From Aquamicrobium lusatiense (GTDB lineage: Bacteria; Pseudomonadota; Alphaproteobacteria; Rhizobiales; Rhizobiaceae), in NCBI RefSeq assembly GCF_014201615.1, contig NZ_JACHEU010000001.1, forward strand, positions 2,623,631-2,687,630: 64,000 nucleotides of DNA, written 5' to 3'. This document shows, piece after piece, positions 55,259 to 63,045 of the stretch. The translations under genes were made by a program, and so were the position numbers. How positions within the stretch are numbered: position 1 is the stretch's first letter; the number at the start of each line of letters is the position of its first letter. The notes below the pieces were generated by a model. The model did not search any database. It saw nothing but the letters and a program-made list of their open reading frames with translations, and was not told the origin of the DNA.

Positions 55259-56716
55259 TTAAAGCCCCAGTCCGCCGATGCAGACATATTTCGTGTCGAG
55301 ATAGTCGTCCATGCCCTGATGGCCGCCCTCGCGGCCAAGGCCGGATTCCTTGACACCGCCGAACGGCGCTTCCGGCGTGGTGATGATGCCTTCATTGACA
55401 CCGACCATGCCGTATTTCAGGCCTTCCATCACGCGGAAGGCACGGCCCAGATCACCGGTGTAGAAATAGCAGGCAAGGCCGAACTCGGTGTCGTTGGCGA
55501 GCGCGACCGCTTCTTCCTCACTCCCGAACTTGAACACCGGCGCCAGCGGCCCAAAGATTTCTTCCTTCATGAACTTCATCTGCGGGGTAGCGCCAGACAC
55601 CACGGTCGGCTGGAAGAAAGAGCCGCCCAGTTCATGGCGCTTGCCGCCGGTGACGACCTTGCCGCCCTTGGCAACCGCGTCCTCGATGAATTCCTCAACC
55701 TTCTCGACCGCATTGACGTCGATCAGCGGCCCCTGCTGCACACCCTCGTCAAGCCCCGAGCCGACCTTGAGCGCGGCCGAAGCTTCGGCAAGCTTTTCCA
55801 CGAAAGCGTCGTAGATGCCGGCCTGCACGAAGAAGCGGTTGGTGCACACGCAGGTCTGACCCGAGTTGCGGAACTTGGCCGCGATCGCGCCCTGCACCGC
55901 ACGGTCCAGATCGGCATCGTCGAACACCAGGAACGGCGCGTTGCCGCCGAGTTCCATCGACACCTTCTTCACCGTCGAGGCGCATTTTTCGATCAGCATC
56001 TTGCCGACCTCGGTCGAGCCGGTGAAGGTCAGCTTCTTGACCAGCGGGTTGGCGCAGATCTCATCGCCGATGGCGCCGGCCGAGCCGGTCACGATGTTGA
56101 CCACGCCCTTGGGAAAGCCCACTTCCTCGCACAGCGCGCCCCAGGCGAGGCCGGAGTAAGGCGTCTGGGAAGCCGGCTTGACGACTGCCGTGCAGCCGGC
56201 GGCAAGCGCAGGGCCAAGCTTGCGCGACAGCATGGAGGACGGGAAGTTCCACGGCGTAATGGCTGCGATGACGCCGACGGGCTCCTTCGTCACCAGCACG
56301 CGACGATCCGCCCACGGCGAAGGCACCACATCGCCATAGGCGCGACGTGCCTCTTCGGCGAACCACAGCACATAGGCGGCGGAGGAGCCCACTTCGCCCT
56401 TCGCCTCGGTCAGCGACTTGCCCTGCTCCATGGTGAGCAGCTCGGCCAGCGCATCCTGGTTGTCCATGATGGCGTCGTGCAGCTTGCGCAGCAGTTTGGA
56501 GCGCTCCAGCGCCGAGGTCTTGCGGAACGACAGGAACGCTTCCTGCGCCGCAGCGATGGCGCGGCGGGTTTCGGCTGCGCCCGATTTCGGCACGGTGCCG
56601 ATCTTGAGACCGGTGGCCGGGTTGATCACATCGATGGTCTGGCCGGAATCCGCCTGCACCCATTCTCCGTTGATGAGATTGGCCTGCTTCATGAAATGGC
56701 TGGTCTTCTGGAGCAT
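55259..56716 (-). CDS. gabD: NAD(P)-dependent succinate-semialdehyde dehydrogenase
   Basis: Oxidises succinate semialdehyde to succinate in GABA breakdown. It has 485 residues. Glu255 (KVSMELGGNAPF) and nucleophile Cys289 (NSGQTCVCTNR) are intact; the adjoining Cys291 matches the redox pair of GabD enzymes. The ATG at 56716 has GGAGG 6 bp upstream. No gabT is adjacent. Confidence 0.93.
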   Translation of the reverse strand: MLQKTSHFMKQANLINGEWVQADSGQTIDVINPATGLKIGTVPKSGAAETRRAIAAAQEAFLSFRKTSALERSKLLRKLHDAIMDNQDALAELLTMEQGKSLTEAKGEVGSSAAYVLWFAEEARRAYGDVVPSPWADRRVLVTKEPVGVIAAITPWNFPSSMLSRKLGPALAAGCTAVVKPASQTPYSGLAWGALCEEVGFPKGVVNIVTGSAGAIGDEICANPLVKKLTFTGSTEVGKMLIEKCASTVKKVSMELGGNAPFLVFDDADLDRAVQGAIAAKFRNSGQTCVCTNRFFVQAGIYDAFVEKLAEASAALKVGSGLDEGVQQGPLIDVNAVEKVEEFIEDAVAKGGKVVTGGKRHELGGSFFQPTVVSGATPQMKFMKEEIFGPLAPVFKFGSEEEAVALANDTEFGLACYFYTGDLGRAFRVMEGLKYGMVGVNEGIITTPEAPFGGVKESGLGREGGHQGMDDYLDTKYVCIGGLGL

Positions 56717-56871
56717 CGTCTGCCTCCGCTTGGCGCTCTCCTGAGCGCAAATATCAAAAAAATCATGGAACGACGCGCTTCGGGAGCAGGCGTCACTAGT
56801 GGTATTATCCCAAGGTAAGCGCCGCGATCAACCGTCGCGCTCTTCTTTGCGCTGGTCCAGCGATATCGGCT

Positions 56872-57819
56872 TCATCCGAATATGCAGCCCACCACCAGCA
56901 GCCATGCAGACGTCGTCATCACCGCCATGAGCGTCGACAGCGTCATCTGGTTCGAGGCCAGCCCCTGTCCCGTGCCGAACTGCGTCGCGATCAGATAGGA
57001 GTTCACGCCTGCAGGCAACGAAGCAGCCACCACCGCCACTTTCGCCGCAAGGGGCGGCAGGCCGAACAGAATTGCGAATATGAGCGCCAGTCCCGGCATC
57101 AGCACCAGCTTGACGGCCGACAAGGCCAGTGCGGGACGCAGATTGCCGGAAATGCCGAATGCTTTCAGCCCGGCGCCCATGGAAAACAGCGCTATCGGGC
57201 CCGCTATATCGGCAAAGGCATCGACCAGCCGCCCGGCGACGGATGGCAACTCCCAGCCGGTAAAGCGCCATGCCAAGCCTGAAAGTATTCCCACGATCAG
57301 CGGGTTTGCAAACAGCCGGCCGAGAAAGCTGCGCAGGACGCGCGCCGGGTGCAATTCACCATCGCCCTCCCCGAACAGCTCGAACAGAATGATCGAAGCC
57401 ATCATCATGACCGGCAGATGCACGGCGATCAGAAGCGAGATCACATCGGTTCCCGGCTGGCCGAAGATGCCGGAAATCAGCGGAATTCCCAGCAGAACGA
57501 GATTGGAAAAGGAAGATGAGACGCCACCGATAACGCCGACGCGCGCATCCCTGCCCAGCCAGCGCGTCATGATCAGATGGCCACTCGTCCAGGTAAGGGC
57601 AATGGCGCTGAAATAGACGACCCACAGCAGCCATGGCGCGGCGCCATGAAAATCCACTTTCGACAGCGTGCGGAACAGCAGAACGGGCATGGCGACGCCC
57701 ACCGCGAACTGGCCAAGCATTTCGCCGGCACCAGCCTTGAGGTAATTGCTCCAGGCGGCGACATATCCAATTGCGACGAGACCGAAGACATAAAGAATGG
57801 TCTCTATCAGTTGCGACAT
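56872..57819 (-). CDS. AEC family transporter
   Basis: A 315-residue permease of the auxin efflux carrier family with ten predicted helices in two bundles (ending with LPAGVNSYLIATQFGTGQGLAS in the second crossover). Bacterial members often move dicarboxylates such as malate or malonate; the substrate is not known here. It lies 155 bp upstream of the gabD start on the window map, that is, transcribed before it in the same direction. Confidence 0.87.
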   Translation of the reverse strand: MSQLIETILYVFGLVAIGYVAAWSNYLKAGAGEMLGQFAVGVAMPVLLFRTLSKVDFHGAAPWLLWVVYFSAIALTWTSGHLIMTRWLGRDARVGVIGGVSSSFSNLVLLGIPLISGIFGQPGTDVISLLIAVHLPVMMMASIILFELFGEGDGELHPARVLRSFLGRLFANPLIVGILSGLAWRFTGWELPSVAGRLVDAFADIAGPIALFSMGAGLKAFGISGNLRPALALSAVKLVLMPGLALIFAILFGLPPLAAKVAVVAASLPAGVNSYLIATQFGTGQGLASNQMTLSTLMAVMTTSAWLLVVGCIFG

Positions 57820-57967
57820 GTCGTTCCGGTCACATCCACGTCATTGTTCCCCACAGCGCCTCAGTTGCGGATAGAAAGAGATAGTCGATTCGCACGCAAA
57901 GCCCGCCTTCTTGTTTTTCTAAGGGGTTTGCCGTCCCTATATGTCCGGAATCGAAACGGGAATGCCT

Positions 57968-58516
57968 ATGCTCCGGTATGTAATCCTTCTGGTTGCGCTT
58001 ATGTCTCCTCTTCCGGCCCTCGCCACCGATGCGGGCTGGGCGGCGTTGCGCGAGGGCGGACACGTCGTTCTGCTGCGCCATGCGATGATCAGTGGAACTA
58101 CGGAACCGGCCAATTTCGACATCGACAAATGCAACACCCAGCGCAACCTGTCGGACCGTGGCAGGCAGCAGGCCCGCAAGATCGGTGCACTGTTCGGCGC
58201 GCGCGCCGCGCGTGTGGAGCGGGTGGAATCGAGCCGCTATTGCCGGGCGCTGGAAACCGCACGCCTCGCCTTCGGCATGCAGCCGGAAGCACTTGAGGCT
58301 CTCGACCCGCTGAGCGACGACGCGGAGGCCCGTGCCCGGCAAAAAGAGATGATCCTCGAACAGATTCGTACCTATTCAGGCTCGGACCTTCTCGTCCTCG
58401 TGACCCATCTGGAAAACATCCAGGAAATCACCGGCGTTTCGCCCCGCGAGGGTGAGGTCGTCATCGTTGCCCCGCAGGGTGACGGTGTGCGGGTTCTGGG
58501 TCGGGTGGTGTTCTGA
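57968..58516 (+). CDS. Periplasmic histidine phosphatase family protein
   Basis: A 182-residue secreted protein. The signal peptide ends at ALA (about residue 19). The nucleophile motif is VVLLRHAM, a variant of LLRHG, and the partner region is LLVLVTHLENIQEITG with the second histidine. SSRYCRALETARLAFG is the central SSxxxRCxxTA motif. Substrate unknown. Two upstream in-frame ATGs exist (57941, 57962); 57968 is preferred because CGGGA is about 7 bp before it. Confidence 0.82.
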   Translation: MLRYVILLVALMSPLPALATDAGWAALREGGHVVLLRHAMISGTTEPANFDIDKCNTQRNLSDRGRQQARKIGALFGARAARVERVESSRYCRALETARLAFGMQPEALEALDPLSDDAEARARQKEMILEQIRTYSGSDLLVLVTHLENIQEITGVSPREGEVVIVAPQGDGVRVLGRVVF

Positions 58517-58521
58517 GGTCG

Positions 58522-58956
58522 TCAGGCCGTCGTGGCAATGAATTTCAGCACACCGGCTATCCCTGATCCTTTCCGGGCACCGTCCGAAGGGTGATTGATA
58601 CCATCGGTCACGACAACTTCAGCGAAGTCGAACGGGCTCACGCCCTGAAGGCATGCGGCATTCACGCCGAATTCGTTCGGGTTGGAACGCCTCTGGTGAT
58701 GGGTGTAGATGCCGCAGACCGAACAGAAATAGTGTTTCGCGGTGTCCGTGTTGAACTGGTAGAGGGTGAGCTTGTCCTGACCGCTGAGAATATCGAGGTC
58801 ACCGAGTTCGGCAGTTACGGCGACCGCGCCGCGCATGCGGCAGTAGGAACAGGTGCAGCGGCGCGCGGAGTGCAGCCCGTCACGCAAGCGCACATGGAAC
58901 CGGACGGCGCCGCAATGGCAGGCGCCATCGGCCTCCCGAATATCGAGGCTGGTCAT
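58522..58956 (-). CDS. GFA family (glutathione-dependent formaldehyde-activating-like) zinc protein
   Basis: A 144-residue protein with the zinc-binding cysteines of the GFA/CENP-V fold: Cys13 and Cys15 (CHCGAVRF), Cys34, Cys36 and Cys39 (RCTCSYC), Cys78 and Cys81 (FCSVCGIY). Many members are not true formaldehyde-glutathione ligases, so the activity is uncertain. The ATG at 58956 has GAAGGAG upstream; the longer frame to 59046 has no such site. Confidence 0.87.
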   Translation of the reverse strand: MTSLDIREADGACHCGAVRFHVRLRDGLHSARRCTCSYCRMRGAVAVTAELGDLDILSGQDKLTLYQFNTDTAKHYFCSVCGIYTHHQRRSNPNEFGVNAACLQGVSPFDFAEVVVTDGINHPSDGARKGSGIAGVLKFIATTA

Positions 58957-59135
58957 TGCAATCTCCTTCACGCGAACCGACATAGGCCTGCATGAAAAGG
59001 CATTCGCAACTGACCTGCAAGCGTGCGCCGGCCGTGGGCATGGCACATTCGGCCTTTTCCTGTCGGCAAAAACCGACTAGACAGCGCCCAAACACCTGAA
59101 TTCAGCTTTGGCCGAAAATCGTAAGGAAAAGCCTC

Positions 59136-59417
59136 TTGTCCACCACGTTCGATAAAGTCGCCAAGATCATTGCAGAGACCAGCGAAATCGATCTCGACAC
59201 CATCACCCCCGAAAGCCACACCATCGACGATCTCGGCATCGACAGCCTCGACTTCCTCGACATCGTGTTCGCCATCGACAAGGAATTCGGCATCAAGGTT
59301 CCGCTCGAGAAGTGGACCCAGGAGGTCAACGACGGCAAGGCCTCGACCGACGAGTATTTCGTCATGAAGAATCTCTGCGCCAAGATTGACGGGCTGATCG
59401 CCGCCAAGGGCGCCTGA
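59136..59417 (+). CDS. acpXL: Specialised acyl carrier protein AcpXL
   Basis: Carrier for the very-long-chain (27-hydroxyoctacosanoate-type) acyl group added to rhizobial lipid A. It has 93 residues from a TTG at 59136 with AAGGAAAA 8 bp upstream. The phosphopantetheine serine is Ser37 in GIDSLDFLD, and the [20 protein letters not shown] start is typical of AcpXL, not AcpP. First gene of the cluster that ends with lpxXL. Confidence 0.95.
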   Translation: MSTTFDKVAKIIAETSEIDLDTITPESHTIDDLGIDSLDFLDIVFAIDKEFGIKVPLEKWTQEVNDGKASTDEYFVMKNLCAKIDGLIAAKGA

Positions 59418-59451
59418 GCCTGAAATCGGCACACAGGATCGGCAAAGCCTC

Positions 59452-60639
59452 ATGAGCGCTCGCGACGTCGTCATCACCGGCATCGGCCTCGTCTCCTCTC
59501 TGGGAGAAGGTGCTGATGCGCATTGGCTGAAACTGTCCGCCCCCGGCACGAAGCCGGTGGTGGATAGCGAGCGTTTCGCGCCCTACACGATCCATCCCCT
59601 GCCCGAGATCGACTGGAGTCTGCAGATCGCCAAGCGTGGCGACCAGCGCCAGATGGAAACATGGCAGCGCCTCGGCACCTACGTTGCCGGCCTTGCGCTC
59701 GCGGATGCCGGCATCCGCGACAACGAAGACCTGTGCGCAACCATGGATATGGTGGTGGCGGCAGGCGGCGGCGAACGCGACGTGGCCGTCGATTCCGACA
59801 TTCTGGCCGCTTCCGAACAGCGCGACGACTTCGATGTCCTGCTCAACGAAAAGCTGACCACGGAACTGCGCCCCACCCTCTTCCTGGCGCAGCTTTCCAA
59901 CCTGCTGGCCGGCAACATTTCGATCGTTCACAAGGTTACCGGCTCTTCGCGCACCTTCATGGGCGAGGAAGGTGCCGGCGTCTCGGCGATCGAGACGGCA
60001 GCCGCCCGCATCCGCTCCGGACAGTCGACGCACATGCTGGTTGGCGGCGCGTTCCAGACCGAGCATCCCGATATGCTGCTGGGCTATGAGCTCGCCGGCT
60101 ATCTGCATCGCGGCGACTGGAAACCGGTCTGGCAAAGGCAGGACGCAGAAGGCGGCGGCATCGTCTCCGGCTCCGGCGGCGCCTTCCTTGTGCTGGAAAG
60201 CCGCGAGCATGCCGAGAAACGTGGACAGCGCATCTATGCAACGCTCGGCCCCGTGGCCAGTGGCCGCGCCCGCCGCGACAAGGGCGAACTGGCCTCTGCC
60301 ATCGGCAAGCTGCTCAATGTCACCGACCTGCCCGCTGAGGGTTTCCTGACCATTTCCGGTGCATCCGGCGCCCACAAGGCGACGGAGACGGAAAAAGCTG
60401 CCTTCGACGAAAAGGACAATGTCGCGCTGCGCGCCTTCTCGACACTGACCGGCCACCTCAAGGAAGCGCAGTTCCCGTTCGCGGTGGCGCTTGCGGCTCT
60501 TGCCGTCAGCAACAGGGCCTCCTATCCGGCTTTCGAAGCGGATGAGAAGCCTTTCGAGGGGCAGCTGAAATCCGTTCTGGCAACGACCATCGGCTATCAC
60601 CATTTCGAGGGCATGGCGCTGGTCAGCGCCCTCGACTGA
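59452..60639 (+). CDS. fabF2XL: Ketosynthase-like protein lacking the active cysteine (FabF2XL)
   Basis: A 395-residue thiolase-fold protein of the AcpXL cluster, beginning VVITGIGLVSSLGEGADAHW. Where active ketosynthases have TACASG, this has FMGEEG (169-174), so the nucleophilic cysteine is glycine; the only cysteine in the protein is Cys95. The first catalytic histidine region (normally HGTGT) reads GASGAHKAT. A later TLTGHLKEAQFP at 331-342 still resembles the second histidine loop. It therefore probably acts as a non-catalytic partner of FabF1XL in elongating the very long chain. It follows acpXL by 34 bp and precedes fabF1XL by 15 bp. Confidence 0.9.
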   Translation: MSARDVVITGIGLVSSLGEGADAHWLKLSAPGTKPVVDSERFAPYTIHPLPEIDWSLQIAKRGDQRQMETWQRLGTYVAGLALADAGIRDNEDLCATMDMVVAAGGGERDVAVDSDILAASEQRDDFDVLLNEKLTTELRPTLFLAQLSNLLAGNISIVHKVTGSSRTFMGEEGAGVSAIETAAARIRSGQSTHMLVGGAFQTEHPDMLLGYELAGYLHRGDWKPVWQRQDAEGGGIVSGSGGAFLVLESREHAEKRGQRIYATLGPVASGRARRDKGELASAIGKLLNVTDLPAEGFLTISGASGAHKATETEKAAFDEKDNVALRAFSTLTGHLKEAQFPFAVALAALAVSNRASYPAFEADEKPFEGQLKSVLATTIGYHHFEGMALVSALD

Positions 60640-60654
60640 AGTCCGGAGCCTGGC

Positions 60655-61926
60655 ATGACGAAATTCACGGATCATCTTGGACGTCCCGTCGTCGCCGTCA
60701 CCGGCATCGGCGTTGTGACCTCGCTCGGCGTCGGCAAGAAGGACAACTGGGAAGCGCTGACCGCCGGCAGGTCCGGCATTCATCCCATCACCCGCTTCCC
60801 GGTCGATCACCTCAACACCCGCATTGCCGGCACCGTCGATTTTCTCGCCTCGTCCTCCAAGGGCGCGAGCGCGCTGACCTATGAGCTGGCTGAAACCGCG
60901 GCTGAGGAAGCCGTGGCCGAGGCGGGCCTTGCCATTGATGATTTCGGCGGCCCCCTGTTCCTCGCCTCCCCGCCGGTCGAACTGGACTGGCACGACCGGC
61001 TGGCGCTCTACAGGAACGGCGACGACAAGCCCGCGCCGGATCGGCTGCTGGAAGTGGCGCGCAACCTCAATTCGCTGGAAATGTTCGATTCTTCGCAGTT
61101 CGCGACGATTGCCGACAGGCTGGCGGACCGTTTCGGCGCGACCGGCCTGCCGATCACGCTGTCGACCGCCTGCGCCTCCGGCGCAACCGCCATCCAGCTT
61201 GGCGTCGAGGCGATCCGGCGCGGCGAAGCCAACCGCGCCCTGTCCATCGGCGCTGATGGCTCGGCAACCGCCGAGGCGCTGATCCGTTTCTCGCTGCTGT
61301 CGGCGCTGTCCACCAGCAACGATGCGCCGGAAAAGGCATCAAAGCCCTTCTCGAAGGACCGCGACGGCTTCGTTCTGGCCGAAGGCTCCGCTGCGCTGGT
61401 GCTGGAATCGCTGGAAGCCGCGACGGCGCGTGGAGCCACCGTGCTGGGCATCATCCGCGGTTGCGGTGAAAAGGCCGACGACTTCCACCGCACCCGCTCC
61501 AAGCCGGATGCTTCGCCGGCCATCGCCGCCGTGCGTGCAGCCCTTGACGATGCGGGACTTGGCGAGGACGGCATCGACTACGTCAACGCCCACGGCACCT
61601 CGACACCTGAAAACGACAAGATGGAGCATCTGTCGCTGTCGACCGTATTCGGCGAGCACATCAACCGCATGCTGGTCTCATCCAACAAATCGATGATCGG
61701 CCACACGCTCTCCGCCGCCGGCGCGATCGAGGCCGCTTTCTCGATCATGACCATGCGCGAGGGCGTCATTCCGCCGACCATCAACTATGACAATCCCGAC
61801 CCTGCGATCACATTCGACGTCGTGCCGAATGTGAAGCGGGAAGCCGAGGTGCGCACGGTGCTGTCGAACTCCTTCGGGTTTGGCGGCCAGAACACCTGCC
61901 TTGTCATGGCGCGGGAACCTGTCTAA
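60655..61926 (+). CDS. fabF1XL: Beta-ketoacyl-ACP synthase II-type FabF1XL
   Basis: Condensing enzyme of very-long-chain fatty acid synthesis. It has 423 residues. The full catalytic triad is present: Cys173 (STACASGATA), His313 (VNAHGTSTPEND) and His350 (NKSMIGHTLSAAGA). The closing NSFGFGGQNTCLV glycine-rich loop is intact. It probably pairs with FabF2XL directly upstream. Confidence 0.94.
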   Translation: MTKFTDHLGRPVVAVTGIGVVTSLGVGKKDNWEALTAGRSGIHPITRFPVDHLNTRIAGTVDFLASSSKGASALTYELAETAAEEAVAEAGLAIDDFGGPLFLASPPVELDWHDRLALYRNGDDKPAPDRLLEVARNLNSLEMFDSSQFATIADRLADRFGATGLPITLSTACASGATAIQLGVEAIRRGEANRALSIGADGSATAEALIRFSLLSALSTSNDAPEKASKPFSKDRDGFVLAEGSAALVLESLEAATARGATVLGIIRGCGEKADDFHRTRSKPDASPAIAAVRAALDDAGLGEDGIDYVNAHGTSTPENDKMEHLSLSTVFGEHINRMLVSSNKSMIGHTLSAAGAIEAAFSIMTMREGVIPPTINYDNPDPAITFDVVPNVKREAEVRTVLSNSFGFGGQNTCLVMAREPV

Positions 61927-61952
61927 TTCCTCTTTTCTGAATTCGTTCTTGG

Positions 61953-61978
61953 GAATGGGGCGGCCTGGCCGCCCATTC
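61953..61978. other. Stable stem-loop between fabF1XL and adh2XL
   Basis: GAATGGGGCGGCC and GGCCGCCCATTC form an almost perfect stem with one bulge and a minimal loop. No T-run follows, so it is more likely an mRNA processing or stability element than a full terminator. Confidence 0.5.
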
Positions 61979-62003
61979 TGTTATTGATAGGGAGCGTCGT
62001 TCG

Positions 62004-63032
62004 ATGCGCGCACTGCAACTCATCGAGGATCGCCGTCTGGAGACGGTGGACATCGCCCCGCCCCCCGCTCCTGGACAGGGTGAGGTGACGCTGCGCATCA
62101 GGGCCGTGGCCCTCAACCATATCGACGTCTGGGGCTGGCGCGGCATGGCCTTCGCCAAGCGCAAGCTGCCGCTGACCGTTGGCGCGGAAGCTTCCGGCGA
62201 GGTCGAGGCGGTCGGCCCCGGCGTGTCGAACCTTCTACCCGGCCAGCTGGTTTCCATCTATGGAGCGCGCACCTGCGGCCTGTGCCGCGCCTGCCGCGAG
62301 AAGCGCGACAATCTGTGCGAGCACGTCTCCGGCGTGCATGGCTTCCATCTGGACGGCTTCGCGCAGGAGAAGATCAATCTGCCCGCCCGCCTTCTGGTGC
62401 CCGCCCCGCTCGGTGTCGACGCCATTGGCGCCGCCGTCGCTCCCGTCACCTTCGGCACTGTCGAGCACATGCTGTTCGACAACGCGAAGCTGGAGCCCGG
62501 CGAGACGATCCTGATCCATGCCGGCGGGTCCGGCATCGGCTCTGCCGCCATCCAGCTTGCCAAAAAAATGGGCTGCACCGTCATCACCACGGTCGGCTCC
62601 AACGACAAGATCGGGAAGGCGAAGGCGCTCGGCGCCGATCACGTCATCAACTACCGCGAGGACCGCTTTGAAGGCGTCGTGCGCAAGCTGACGAAGAGGA
62701 AGGGCGTCGACGTCGTGTTCGAGCATGTCGGCAAGGACACATGGGCCGGTTCGATGCTGAGCCTGAAGCGCGGCGGCCGTCTCGTCACCTGCGGCTCCAC
62801 CTCCGGCGTGTCGACCGACATGAACCTGATGATGCTGTTCCAGCAGCAGCTCAAGCTGCTCGGCTCCTTCGGCTGCCGCATGGAGAACATGGCCAACGCC
62901 ATGCAGAAGATGGCCGCCGGCCTCGTTCATCCGGTGATCGATACCGCTGTCGATTTCGACGGCATCGACGCGGCGCTGAAGCGCATGGAAGGCCGCGACG
63001 TGTTCGGCAAGATCATCCTCAACGTCGGCTGA
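62004..63032 (+). CDS. adh2XL: Zinc-type alcohol dehydrogenase-like protein of the AcpXL cluster
   Basis: A 342-residue medium-chain dehydrogenase/reductase. The structural-zinc cysteines are present (CGLCRACREKRDNLC) and the NADP-binding region is GGSGIGSAAIQLAKKMG, but the catalytic-zinc cysteine near residue 38 is replaced (NHIDVW), as in enoyl-reductase and quinone-reductase relatives. It may serve as the enoyl reduction step for the very-long-chain acyl group. It follows fabF1XL by 77 bp. Confidence 0.88.
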   Translation: MRALQLIEDRRLETVDIAPPPAPGQGEVTLRIRAVALNHIDVWGWRGMAFAKRKLPLTVGAEASGEVEAVGPGVSNLLPGQLVSIYGARTCGLCRACREKRDNLCEHVSGVHGFHLDGFAQEKINLPARLLVPAPLGVDAIGAAVAPVTFGTVEHMLFDNAKLEPGETILIHAGGSGIGSAAIQLAKKMGCTVITTVGSNDKIGKAKALGADHVINYREDRFEGVVRKLTKRKGVDVVFEHVGKDTWAGSMLSLKRGGRLVTCGSTSGVSTDMNLMMLFQQQLKLLGSFGCRMENMANAMQKMAAGLVHPVIDTAVDFDGIDAALKRMEGRDVFGKIILNVG

Positions 63033-63045
63033 GGGGCGTTCCGTC

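Noticed and set aside
58522..58956. GFA-family gene as a working partner of frmA in formaldehyde detoxification
   Set aside because: The genes are 55 kb apart, and most GFA-fold proteins are not shown to have that activity.
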